A stretch of DNA of 64,000 nt from WLMZ01 sp037139095 (lineage in GTDB: Bacteria > Actinomycetota > Acidimicrobiia > Acidimicrobiales > Ilumatobacteraceae). The position numbers were made by a program, and so were the translations under genes. The DNA lies in the NCBI GenBank assembly GCA_037139095.1, contig JBAXHD010000011.1:1-64000 (forward strand). Direction: 5' to 3'. This document shows positions 33,168 to 41,137 of this stretch, one piece after another. A model generated the notes under the pieces. The model was not told the DNA's origin. It saw nothing but the letters and a program-made list of their open reading frames with translations, and did not search any database. Positions within the stretch are counted from its first letter, which is position 1. Each line of letters begins with the position of its first letter.

Positions 33168-34714
33168 TGCGCCGCGCCGCCAAGGTCACCCTCGTTTGCG
33201 TCGTCATTTCGGCTGCAGTCGGCGGATCAATCATCGTCATTGCGAATCGCACGAAAACCCCGACGTCGGCAGCTCATGCCGCCGTGAAGCTCAGCACAGT
33301 GAAGGTCTTACAAAGGGATCTCACCACCTACACCGAGACCACCGCCACACTTGGCTTCATAACATCGGCAACGATCTCATCGCCAGTGGCTGGCACCGTT
33401 ACCAGCGTGGCCAAGGTTGGCGACATCATCGATGCGGGCAGCCTGGTGGCCACCATCGATGCCAACCCGGTGATTGCGTTGATCGGTGACGTACCCGGAT
33501 ATCGCGACCTCTCTACGTCATCGAGCGCGGGTGCCGATGTGCGCCAACTCGAAACCAACTTGGTGCTGCTCGGCTTCGACCCGAATCACAAGATTCATAT
33601 TGACGAGGTATACGACTCCGCTACTGCGGCGGCAGTCACGTTGTGGGAGGACAGCATTGGTCTCACCGGCGACGGCAAGGTGCCGCAAAAAGAGGTCACA
33701 TATATCCCCGGCAAAATCCTCGTTGACACGGTTTCAGCAAACATCGGCGGGGCCGCTCAGTCGGGCTCCGCGCTGCTTACCGGACGACTCGCCGAACGCA
33801 AGTTCATCGTGTCAGCCACGGTTGCCCACGGCGGAACAGTCGATCGATTCGCTGCCGCCAACTCAGCAGTGACTACAGGCAGCGTGCTGTTCTGGGAGGC
33901 CAATGTGCCAGTGGTCGCCATCGAAGGTGACGCCAACGCAACGCCCGCTCTCGAGCGCGACCTGAAGAACGGCTCAGTTGGCGCCGATGTGAAGTTGCTC
34001 GAGCAAACACTTCATGCTGGTGGCTTCGACACTGCGAACCCCATGACCATCGATGATCACTTCGACAATGCCACCGCAGCCGCCGTAACCGCGTGGTGGC
34101 AATCGCTAGGAGTCACCGTCGACCCAGCTGCGGCTGTTGTTGTGCCCGCTGGCAGTTACGTGGTTGTTCCCTCCGGCTTGTTTGCCGGCTCCGCAATCGC
34201 CACCAGCGGTGCCGTGTTGGCCGGTGATGCGCCAGCGCTCACCTTGACTACCGCCGCTCGCGAGGTCACCACCACAGCCCCTATTGGTGATGCCACGTTT
34301 GCAGTGGGCGCCACCATCGATGTCAAGTTTCCCGATGGAACCGTGCAGCCCGGAACCGTGGTTGCAGTGGGCAACGTAGCGACCAACACCTCGAACACTC
34401 CAGGGGCCACGCCGAGCGTGACCATCACGATCCACGTTGACAAGATTCCAAATGCTGTGAACTCGTTCGTTCAGATCCCGGTCACGCTGCGTGTCGTGGC
34501 CGAGTCGAGTCCGAAAGCATTTGTGGTTCCGGTCAGCGCACTCGTGGCTCTCGCTGAGGGCGGCTACGCAATAGAGGTGGTTGCCGGCACCGCGGCCGAC
34601 GGCAAGCAGACAACCAACCTCATCGCAGTGAAACCTGGGCTCTACGCCGATGGCCTCGTTGCAATCGTTGGCGATCAGGTTCAGGCAAACCAGACCGTGG
34701 TTGTCCCCTCGTGA
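33167..34714 (+). CDS. Membrane-fusion (HlyD-like) protein with two peptidoglycan-binding domains
   Basis: Periplasm-facing adaptor of 515 residues: N-terminal TM about 5-27; lipoyl/HlyD-like hairpin halves around SPVAGTVTSVAKVGDIIDAG. PG_binding_1-like repeat one is at GADVRQLETNLVLLGFDPNH and repeat two at GADVKLLEQTLHAGGFDTAN. A beta-barrel-like C-terminal part follows. It should link the MacB-type ABC pump to the wall. Overlaps both neighbours (TGATG before, GTGA after). A second adaptor of the same design is encoded at 36675. Confidence 0.85.
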   Translation: MRRAAKVTLVCVVISAAVGGSIIVIANRTKTPTSAAHAAVKLSTVKVLQRDLTTYTETTATLGFITSATISSPVAGTVTSVAKVGDIIDAGSLVATIDANPVIALIGDVPGYRDLSTSSSAGADVRQLETNLVLLGFDPNHKIHIDEVYDSATAAAVTLWEDSIGLTGDGKVPQKEVTYIPGKILVDTVSANIGGAAQSGSALLTGRLAERKFIVSATVAHGGTVDRFAAANSAVTTGSVLFWEANVPVVAIEGDANATPALERDLKNGSVGADVKLLEQTLHAGGFDTANPMTIDDHFDNATAAAVTAWWQSLGVTVDPAAAVVVPAGSYVVVPSGLFAGSAIATSGAVLAGDAPALTLTTAAREVTTTAPIGDATFAVGATIDVKFPDGTVQPGTVVAVGNVATNTSNTPGATPSVTITIHVDKIPNAVNSFVQIPVTLRVVAESSPKAFVVPVSALVALAEGGYAIEVVAGTAADGKQTTNLIAVKPGLYADGLVAIVGDQVQANQTVVVPS

Positions 34715-35448
34715 CCGATGCCAATCTCGAAGCAGCATCGGCGCCAGCGCTTGAGTTGATCGATGTCGTTAAGGAGTACCCGGGCGAACCACCCATCCGC
34801 GCGCTCAATGGCGTGTCTCTGCAGATTGATGCCGGCGAACTCGCCGCGATTGTGGGGCCCTCGGGCTCCGGTAAATCCACCTTGCTGCACATCATCGGCA
34901 CACTCGATAGGCCCACCAGTGGCGTCTTGCGCCTTGCTGGCGTTGAAGCTTCAGCAATGACCGACAAGCAATTGTCCGCAGTTCGATCACAACTCATCGG
35001 CTTTGTGTTTCAACAGTTCTTCCTGCTCGACGGTATGAGCGCGCTCGACAACGTGGCCAACGGGTTGTTGTACCGGGGCATCGCCCCCAACGAACGACGT
35101 GAAGCTGCTGCCGAGGCACTGGTACGCGTCGGGCTCGAAAACCGTTTGCAGCACACGCCAAACAAGCTGTCGGGCGGCGAGCGTCAGCGCGTGGCCATCG
35201 CTCGCGCCATCGTGAACCGTCCTTCGATTGTGTTGGCCGACGAACCCACGGGCAACCTCGACTCAAAGTCGGGGGCCTCGGTGATGGACCTGTTGCGCGA
35301 GCTACATCTCGAAGGCAGAACAATTCTCATCATCACCCACGACCGCGAACTTGCGGCGTCAATCCCCCGACGTATCTACATGCGCGACGGTGCCGTCGAG
35401 TCCGACGAAACAGATCGCATCACCATGGCATCGGGCTCAAGCCGATGA
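34711..35448 (+). CDS. ABC transporter ATPase, MacB/LolD type
   Basis: ATPase of 245 residues. Walker A IVGPSGSGKSTLLHIIG, Q-loop GFVFQQFFLLDGMSALDN, signature LSGGERQRVAIARAIV, Walker B IVLADEPTGNLDSKSG and H-loop IIITHDREL are all intact. The LADEPTGNLD form is the mechanotransmission-type (MacB, LolD, FtsE) signature. GTG start coupled to the adaptor gene; its stop overlaps the permease ATG. It probably drives export or lipoprotein/peptide-related movement; substrate not readable. Confidence 0.93.
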   Translation: MTDANLEAASAPALELIDVVKEYPGEPPIRALNGVSLQIDAGELAAIVGPSGSGKSTLLHIIGTLDRPTSGVLRLAGVEASAMTDKQLSAVRSQLIGFVFQQFFLLDGMSALDNVANGLLYRGIAPNERREAAAEALVRVGLENRLQHTPNKLSGGERQRVAIARAIVNRPSIVLADEPTGNLDSKSGASVMDLLRELHLEGRTILIITHDRELAASIPRRIYMRDGAVESDETDRITMASGSSR

Positions 35449-36668
35449 GCGCCACGCATACGGTGGGCGCCACGCTGCCGAACTCTCGGCTGCGTGTCGG
35501 CGACGTCTTGCGCGTTGGAGCAAGCGGACTGCGTACCCGTCGCCTTCGAACCGGTCTCTCCACACTCGGCGTCGCCATCGGCATCGCAGCGATGGTCGGT
35601 GTTCTTGGCCTGTCGGCGTCGTCTCGCGAAGAGCTTCAGACGAAGATTCGCGCGCTCGGCACCAACCTGCTTGAGGTTCAGGCCAGCGCCGGCTTCGGTC
35701 GCGGCGCAGGCACACTCCCCGACACGGCCGTTGCGATGGTGAGCCGCATCGGCCCCGTCACTTCGGTGAGTTCTATTGCCACCGTCGCCGGGGCCGTGCG
35801 CCGCACCGACACCATGTCGGCCGGCATCACCAGCGGTATCTCGGTGTTCGCAGCAGACGCAGGCCTGCTCGACACATTGCACGCAACACTGCGCGATGGC
35901 CGATGGCTCGATACTGCAACGAGCACCTACCCAGCCACAGTGCTCGGGTCGATAGCCGCCGCGAAACTTGGCATCGTCAATGTTGCCGACGAACTTCGCG
36001 TGCGTATCAACGATGAATGGTTCGCCGTCATCGGCATTCTCGATCCTGTTGCGGCTGCGCCCGGTCTTGATCGCGCTGCAGTGGTCGGCATCAATGCTGC
36101 ATCCACGTACCTCGCGGCCGGCGCGGCTGTGGTGCCCGAAACCATCTTCGTGCGCACTACCGAGGCCGACGTGGCCGCCGTTCGCAACGTGTTGTCAAAC
36201 ACAGTGAATCCGGCCACTCCCGAAGAAGTACAAGTGTCGCGTCCATCCGATGCGCTCGCTGCGCAAGACGCTGCGAGCACAGCGTTCACGTCGCTATTCC
36301 TTGGCCTTGGTGCCGTTGCTCTCTTAGTGGGCGGCATCGGCATCGCCAACGTGATGGTCATCGCCGTAATCGAGCGACGCAGCGAGATTGGTCTTCGGCG
36401 AGCCCTCGGCGCCACCAAAGCACATATCCGTCGACAGTTCTTGACCGAAGCCGTATTGCTCTCGGGCGCGGGTGGAGTGGTAGGCGTCGGCCTTGGCGCT
36501 GGCGTCACCGCTATCTACGCGTCGATCAAGCATTGGCACATTGTGATTCCACCCATAGCGATCGTCGGCGGGATCGTTGCGGCCATCGTCATCGGTGGCA
36601 TCGCCGGGTTGTACCCAGCGTCGCGAGCAGCCCGCCTCGCCCCAACCGATGCTCTGCGATCGAACTGA
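35445..36668 (+). CDS. ABC transporter permease, MacB/FtsX type
   Basis: Permease of 407 residues. TM1 (RTGLSTLGVAIGIAAMVGVLGL) is followed by a large extracytoplasmic domain of about 220 residues, then three C-terminal TMs with the FtsX-domain hallmark ERRSEIGLRRALGATKAHIRRQFLTEA. ATG overlaps the ATPase gene. Together with the adaptor proteins it forms a tripartite-like pump adapted to a Gram-positive envelope. Confidence 0.92.
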   Translation: MSATHTVGATLPNSRLRVGDVLRVGASGLRTRRLRTGLSTLGVAIGIAAMVGVLGLSASSREELQTKIRALGTNLLEVQASAGFGRGAGTLPDTAVAMVSRIGPVTSVSSIATVAGAVRRTDTMSAGITSGISVFAADAGLLDTLHATLRDGRWLDTATSTYPATVLGSIAAAKLGIVNVADELRVRINDEWFAVIGILDPVAAAPGLDRAAVVGINAASTYLAAGAAVVPETIFVRTTEADVAAVRNVLSNTVNPATPEEVQVSRPSDALAAQDAASTAFTSLFLGLGAVALLVGGIGIANVMVIAVIERRSEIGLRRALGATKAHIRRQFLTEAVLLSGAGGVVGVGLGAGVTAIYASIKHWHIVIPPIAIVGGIVAAIVIGGIAGLYPASRAARLAPTDALRSN

Positions 36669-36674
36669 CCGACC

Positions 36675-37940
36675 ATGACCACTTCACAACACTCCGCCTC
36701 ACCCGATCGCCGCAAGCGAGCCTCGATCGCACGTCGCCTGATTCTCGCGATCGTTGTCATTGCGATCGTTGCCGTTTGCGTCGTTCTCAGCCGCCGCACA
36801 AGCACCACCAAAACTGTGGCTCCCGCAGCGGTGCTCAAACCGGCCACCATCGCCTCGGGCGATCTGTCGACAACCGAGCGCATCGACGGGTCGGTGCTGT
36901 TGTCGTCGTCGATCCAGGTGCTGCATCGCGTCGAAGCTCAGCAGTCGACATCAACTGGTGGCGGTGGATCAAGCGCCGCGCCAAGCGCAGCCGCAGCTGC
37001 GTCGCCAGCAACCGCACCGGGGGCCGCGACACCTTCACGCACAGCGACGGCACGCACCGGAGCCTCTACGAATGGCGCCTCAACGTCGGCAACTTCAGCA
37101 AGTAGCAACGCCAGCCAAGCCACCACTCAGACCATTACATCGATCATCGCTGTCGGCACCCCAGTGGCCGCAGGCGATCTCCTGTACACCGTCGATAACC
37201 AGTCGGTGATAGCGCTCTATGGCGCCCTCCCTGCTTGGCGTTCGATGTCTACCTCGTCGAGCGACGGACCCGATATCAAGCAGCTCGAGTACAACCTCGT
37301 GGCCCTCGGATACGACTCAAACAACAAGGTCACCGTCGACAACCACTTCGACTCGAACACCGCAGCGATGGTCAAGGCGTGGCAGACCGGCCGCGGCGAC
37401 ACCGCCACAGGCTCGGTTCCGCTCGGCTCGGTGGTGTTTGTTCCAACGGCCACGACAGTGCTTGAAGTGGCCGCGAAGCTCGGTGGCAAGGTGAGCGACG
37501 GCACCAAGATCGTCACGCTCGCTGCCGCAACTCAACAAGTAGTCATCGATGTGCCAGCGGCCGACCAAGCTCGCGTTGCACCCGGCCTCAAGGTGTCCAT
37601 CGGGCAAGGCGATGGCACGGTCTCATTACTTCGGTCAGTCGTTCGCAGCGGCGCCGTAGTGGTACAAGCAGTAATCGACCCAACCAAACCGATCGACAAT
37701 GTTTCTAACGGCGCCACCGTGTCGGTCTCGCTCAACATCGATTCGCTCAAAGGCGTGCTGATTGCGCCGGCTCAAGCGCTGGTGTCACGACTTGATGGCA
37801 CCTATGCAATGCAAGTGCAGGCCACCGACGGATCGTTGTCGTGGCATACCGTAGAACTGCTTGCAACAAGCGGCAGCAAAGTAGGAATTCGTGGCGATGG
37901 CATCGCCGAGGGCACCATCGTGATGGTGCCGGTCTCGTAA
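36675..37940 (+). CDS. Second membrane-fusion protein with one peptidoglycan-binding domain
   Basis: Adaptor of 421 residues: TM about 17-40, then an unusual Ala/Ser/Thr/Gly-rich low-complexity insert (about residues 95-150) interrupting the lipoyl-like hairpin. One PG_binding_1-like unit follows (GPDIKQLEYNLVALGYDSNN), then a beta-barrel region. It lies 6 bases after the permease and is the last gene before the leuA leader. It may act as an alternative or paired adaptor for the same pump. Confidence 0.82.
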   Translation: MTTSQHSASPDRRKRASIARRLILAIVVIAIVAVCVVLSRRTSTTKTVAPAAVLKPATIASGDLSTTERIDGSVLLSSSIQVLHRVEAQQSTSTGGGGSSAAPSAAAAASPATAPGAATPSRTATARTGASTNGASTSATSASSNASQATTQTITSIIAVGTPVAAGDLLYTVDNQSVIALYGALPAWRSMSTSSSDGPDIKQLEYNLVALGYDSNNKVTVDNHFDSNTAAMVKAWQTGRGDTATGSVPLGSVVFVPTATTVLEVAAKLGGKVSDGTKIVTLAAATQQVVIDVPAADQARVAPGLKVSIGQGDGTVSLLRSVVRSGAVVVQAVIDPTKPIDNVSNGATVSVSLNIDSLKGVLIAPAQALVSRLDGTYAMQVQATDGSLSWHTVELLATSGSKVGIRGDGIAEGTIVMVPVS

Positions 37941-37948
37941 CAACCTGG

Positions 37949-37976
37949 TTGCACTACCAGCGGCGCGTGCTAGTCT
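37949..37976 (+). promoter_or_regulatory. Promoter of the leuA leader
   Basis: TTGCAC (37949-37954), a 16-base spacer and TAGTCT (37971-37976). The leader-peptide ATG at 37984 is 7 bases beyond the -10, so transcription and translation start together. Confidence 0.7.
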
Positions 37977-37983
37977 TTCCCAC

Positions 37984-38016
37984 ATGACGCGTCTGATCGG
38001 CCTCCTTCTTACCTAA
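37984..38016 (+). CDS. Leucine-rich leader peptide of leuA
   Basis: Ten codons, MTRLIGLLLT, with Leu codons at 37993, 38002, 38005 and 38008. It is directly followed by mutually exclusive RNA structures and a terminator. Leucine leader peptides before leuA are known in actinobacteria; this one fits the type. Confidence 0.85.
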   Translation: MTRLIGLLLT

Positions 38017-38018
38017 GG

Positions 38019-38040
38019 CGAACGCCCCATATCGCGTTCG
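38019..38040 (+). promoter_or_regulatory. Hairpin and antiterminator strand of the leuA attenuator
   Basis: Local 7-bp stem CGAACGC / GCGTTCG. Its first arm can instead pair over longer range: GAAC-CCCC within 38020-38028 (one bulged G) with GGGGGTTC at 38066-38073, which would break the terminator. A ribosome at the stop codon would cover 38020-38028 and favour termination; one stalled on the Leu codons would leave it free. Confidence 0.65.
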
Positions 38041-38045
38041 TCTAG

Positions 38046-38083
38046 CCCCTTGTGCCACCAGCGCAGGGGGTTCTTGCTTTTTC
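38046..38083 (+). terminator. Attenuator terminator of leuA
   Basis: Stem CCCCTTGTGC / GCGCAGGGG (one bulge, one G-T pair) and a 5-base loop, followed by GTTCTTGCTTTTT. It lies 60 bases before the leuA ATG, inside the leader. Confidence 0.8.
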
Positions 38084-38145
38084 CGGACCAAACACTCAGC
38101 GCATCAGCACGGCACACCAGCGAAGTTCACACTCAGGAGCACCAC

Positions 38146-39861
38146 ATGCCACCGCCAAACGTAACGCCAAAGAAGATGCCGTTCGAGAAGTACCAGCCGT
38201 GGCTACCCCTGGTACTCACCGACCGCACTTGGCCCGACGTGCGCGTCACCAAGGCGCCGCTGTGGTGCAGCGTCGATCTGCGCGACGGCAACCAAGCACT
38301 GATCGATCCCATGGATCCAGATCGCAAACGACGCATGTTCGATGCGTTGGTGAAGATGGGGTTCAAAGAGATTGAGGTGGGCTTTCCGGCTGCAAGCCAG
38401 CCCGACTTCGACTTCGTGCGTCAGCTCATCGAAGAAGATCTCATCCCCGACGACGTCACCATTCAGGTTCTGGTGCAGTGCCGCCAAGAGCTACTCGAGC
38501 GCACCTACGAAAGCCTGCAGGGCGTGAACAAGGCCATCGTTCACTTCTACAACAGCACCAATCCATTGCAGCGCGAGGTGGTGTTCAACCTCGACAAGGG
38601 CGGCATTATCGATATCGCTGTCAACGCTGCCAAGCTCGCCCGCAAGCTCGAGCAGACCTTGGTCGGCAGCCAGATTCGTTACGAGTACTCGCCCGAGAGC
38701 TTCACGCTCACCGAACCTCAGTACGCCCTCGATATTTGCCACGCCGTCATGGATGTCATCGAGCCCACCCCCGAGCTGCCCATCATCTTCAACCTGCCCG
38801 CCACTGTCGAGTGCTACACCGCCAACGTGTACGGCGATGTCATCGAGTGGTTCGGCCGCAACGTTCGTAACCGAACGAGCGTGGTCATCAGCCTTCACCC
38901 GCACAACGACCGCGGCACGGGTGTGGCAGCAGCCGAGTTTGGTGTGATGGCTGGCGCCGATCGCGTTGAAGGCACCCTGTTCGGCAACGGCGAGCGCACA
39001 GGCAATGTCGACATTGTGAACCTCGCGATGAACCTGTTTGCTCTGGGCGTAGATCCCGAACTCGACATCAGCGACATCGATGCACTGCGTCGTGTAGCTG
39101 AATACTGCAACCGTTTGCCGGTGCACCCGCGCCACGCATACGTGGGCGATCTGGTGTACACGTCGTTCTCAGGCAGCCACCAAGACGCCATCAAGAAGGG
39201 CTTCGACGTGCTGTACGCGAAAGCTGCAGCCAAGGGCAACAAGCCCGACGACTACGAGACATGGGGCGTGCCGTATCTGCCCATCGACCCCAAGCATGTC
39301 GGCCGCACCTACGAAGCCGTTGTTCGTGTGAACAGCCAAAGCGGCAAGGGTGGCGTTGCGTACATGATGAAGGCCGAGCACGGCTTCGATCTGCCGCGCC
39401 GTTTGCAGGTGGAGTTCTCAAAGACCATTCAGCACATCACCGAAGACTCAGGCACCGAGATCAGCCCCGTCACGATGTGGGAAGCATTCCAGTCCGAGTA
39501 CCTCGATGCAGCTCCGGCGATCCGCCTCGACAGCCACGAACTTCGCTCAACCAGCGAGGGGCAGCGCAGCGAAGTGACAGCTCAGCTCATCGTCGACGGC
39601 GAGCACGTTACTGTGCGCGGTGTGGGCAATGGTCCTATCGATGCCTTCGTGCATGCCTTGCGCGATGGCCTTGGCGTATCCATCGATGTGCTCGACTACG
39701 CCGAACACGCGATGGGCTCGGGGTCCGAGGCAACAGCCGTGGCGTACGTAGAAACAAAGAACGACAACGGCCAAGTGCGTTGGGGCATCGGCACCGACCC
39801 AAGCATCATCACGGCCTCGTTTCACGCAGTGGTGTCGGCAGTGCTCCGACAGCGCACATAG
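38146..39861 (+). CDS. leuA: 2-isopropylmalate synthase
   Basis: Condenses 2-oxoisovalerate with acetyl-CoA, the first committed step of leucine synthesis. It has 571 residues, the long actinobacterial type. Catalytic barrel opens LWCSVDLRDGNQALIDPM (DLRDGNQAL at 44-52), with SLHPHNDRGTGVAAAEFG (metal HxH) and GTLFGNGERTGNVD. The C-terminal LeuA dimer/regulatory domain (about 440-565) should give leucine feedback control. ATG at 38146 behind CAGGAG. Expression is predicted to be controlled by the leucine leader peptide and terminator directly upstream. Confidence 0.95.
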   Translation: MPPPNVTPKKMPFEKYQPWLPLVLTDRTWPDVRVTKAPLWCSVDLRDGNQALIDPMDPDRKRRMFDALVKMGFKEIEVGFPAASQPDFDFVRQLIEEDLIPDDVTIQVLVQCRQELLERTYESLQGVNKAIVHFYNSTNPLQREVVFNLDKGGIIDIAVNAAKLARKLEQTLVGSQIRYEYSPESFTLTEPQYALDICHAVMDVIEPTPELPIIFNLPATVECYTANVYGDVIEWFGRNVRNRTSVVISLHPHNDRGTGVAAAEFGVMAGADRVEGTLFGNGERTGNVDIVNLAMNLFALGVDPELDISDIDALRRVAEYCNRLPVHPRHAYVGDLVYTSFSGSHQDAIKKGFDVLYAKAAAKGNKPDDYETWGVPYLPIDPKHVGRTYEAVVRVNSQSGKGGVAYMMKAEHGFDLPRRLQVEFSKTIQHITEDSGTEISPVTMWEAFQSEYLDAAPAIRLDSHELRSTSEGQRSEVTAQLIVDGEHVTVRGVGNGPIDAFVHALRDGLGVSIDVLDYAEHAMGSGSEATAVAYVETKNDNGQVRWGIGTDPSIITASFHAVVSAVLRQRT

Positions 39862-39870
39862 GTCGCACCG

Positions 39871-40041
39871 ATGGTTCGTTGCATCAAGAAACTGTTCATA
39901 GTGTTCGCGCTGCTCGCTGGCGTTGGGTCATTGTTGGTGGTGCTCAAGCGCCGCCGCGACGAATCGATGCCAGGGCGGGCCAGCGCTGCGCAATGGGCCG
40001 CGGCACCCCGTGCACCATCTACGATGCAACGAACGGCATAA
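39871..40041 (+). CDS. Small single-span membrane protein
   Basis: ORF of 56 codons directly after leuA (9-base gap). It starts MVRCIKKLFIVFALLAGVGS, giving one hydrophobic helix (about 8-24) followed by a KRRRDE stop-transfer cluster and an Ala/Pro-rich cytoplasmic tail. No ribosome site is obvious. It is followed by the ferredoxin gene 33 bases later. A plausible small membrane protein of unknown role; it could also be a chance ORF. Confidence 0.5.
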   Translation: MVRCIKKLFIVFALLAGVGSLLVVLKRRRDESMPGRASAAQWAAAPRAPSTMQRTA

Positions 40042-40074
40042 CTGCTGAGCAACCCCATCTCGCAAGGAGCAACC

Positions 40075-40266
40075 ATGAAGGTCAGTGTCGATTTCGACGT
40101 TTGCGCATCCACCGGTGCATGCATGCAGACATGCCCCGAAGTCTTTGAGGTTCGCAGCGATGGCTACCTCTACGTGCTGCAGGAAAATCCTGGCGAAGAG
40201 TTGCGCGAAAAGGTCGAGCTTGCCGCCGACCTGTGCCCCACTGCGGCAATCACCGTCGAGGGCTGA
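40075..40266 (+). CDS. Ferredoxin, probably [3Fe-4S]
   Basis: Small electron carrier of 63 residues. Cluster ligands are Cys10, Cys16, Cys20 and Cys54 in DVCASTGACMQTCPEVF and DLCPTAAI. In 4Fe ferredoxins a Cys sits three residues after the first ligand; here it is Thr13. With three motif cysteines plus Cys-Pro later, this is the pattern of actinobacterial [3Fe-4S] ferredoxins that serve cytochromes P450. ATG at 40075 behind AAGGAG. No P450 is encoded nearby, so the partner is unknown. Confidence 0.9.
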   Translation: MKVSVDFDVCASTGACMQTCPEVFEVRSDGYLYVLQENPGEELREKVELAADLCPTAAITVEG

Positions 40267-40290
40267 GCGCACGCCGCTGCCGCTCGCTGC

Positions 40291-41106
40291 ATGAGCTTTC
40301 ATCTCAAACTCGCCGATGCGTGGCGAACTACCGAATCGATGCTGTGCGTTGGCCTCGACCCAGATCCAGCGCGCTTGCCGGTTTCGTTGCGCGGTAGCGC
40401 CAATGCCATCGAGCAGTTCTGCATTGCCATCGTCGACGCCACTGCCAGCGCGGCGTGTGCGTTCAAGCCCCAGATCGCGTACTTCGCGGCGCAGGGCGCC
40501 GAAGCCCAACTCGAGCGCATCTGTGCGTACATCCGCGAGGCATACCCCAACCACGTGCTCATTCTCGACGCCAAGCGCGGCGACATCGGCTCAACCGCCG
40601 AGCAATACGCGCACGAAGCGTTTGTGCGTTATGGGGCCGATGCCGTCACGGTGAACCCCTATCTCGGCACCGATTCGGTCGAGCCATTTCTGCGTCACGA
40701 AGGCAAGGGCACGATCATCTTGTGTCGCACCAGCAACCCCGGCGGCGACGACTTTCAGTCGCTGATGGTCGATGGTCAACCGCTGTACACCCACGTGGCG
40801 CGCCGCGTCGCAAACCAGTGGAACAGCATCGGCGAATGCGCACTTGTGGTGGGAGCCACGTATCCAGCCGAAGTGGGCATTGTGCGCGACATCGTTGGCG
40901 ATCTGCCATTGCTGGTGCCCGGCGTTGGCGCGCAAGGTGGCGAGGTAGAGGCCACGGTGCGAGCCGGATCAACTGGTGCCGGCACCGGATTGATCATCAA
41001 CTCATCACGGGCAGTGCTCTACGCCAGCAGTGGCGAAGATTTTGCCGAGGCTGCCACGCGAGTAGCCGTGGCCACCCGCGACGAAATTCGCTCTGTATCT
41101 CTGTAG
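40291..41106 (+). CDS. pyrF: Orotidine 5'-phosphate decarboxylase
   Basis: Last step of UMP synthesis. It has 271 residues, the longer class-2 type common in actinobacteria. The catalytic Asp-Lys cluster is in ILDAKRGDIGSTAEQYA, substrate loops are LCVGLDPDPARLP and FKPQIAYFAAQG, and the phosphate site is LLVPGVGAQGGE. ATG at 40291, 24 bases after the ferredoxin stop. Converges with serA (31-base gap). Confidence 0.95.
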   Translation: MSFHLKLADAWRTTESMLCVGLDPDPARLPVSLRGSANAIEQFCIAIVDATASAACAFKPQIAYFAAQGAEAQLERICAYIREAYPNHVLILDAKRGDIGSTAEQYAHEAFVRYGADAVTVNPYLGTDSVEPFLRHEGKGTIILCRTSNPGGDDFQSLMVDGQPLYTHVARRVANQWNSIGECALVVGATYPAEVGIVRDIVGDLPLLVPGVGAQGGEVEATVRAGSTGAGTGLIINSSRAVLYASSGEDFAEAATRVAVATRDEIRSVSL

Positions 41107-41137
41107 CTGTCGTGACCACCAGTAGCGGTGGCCAGCG

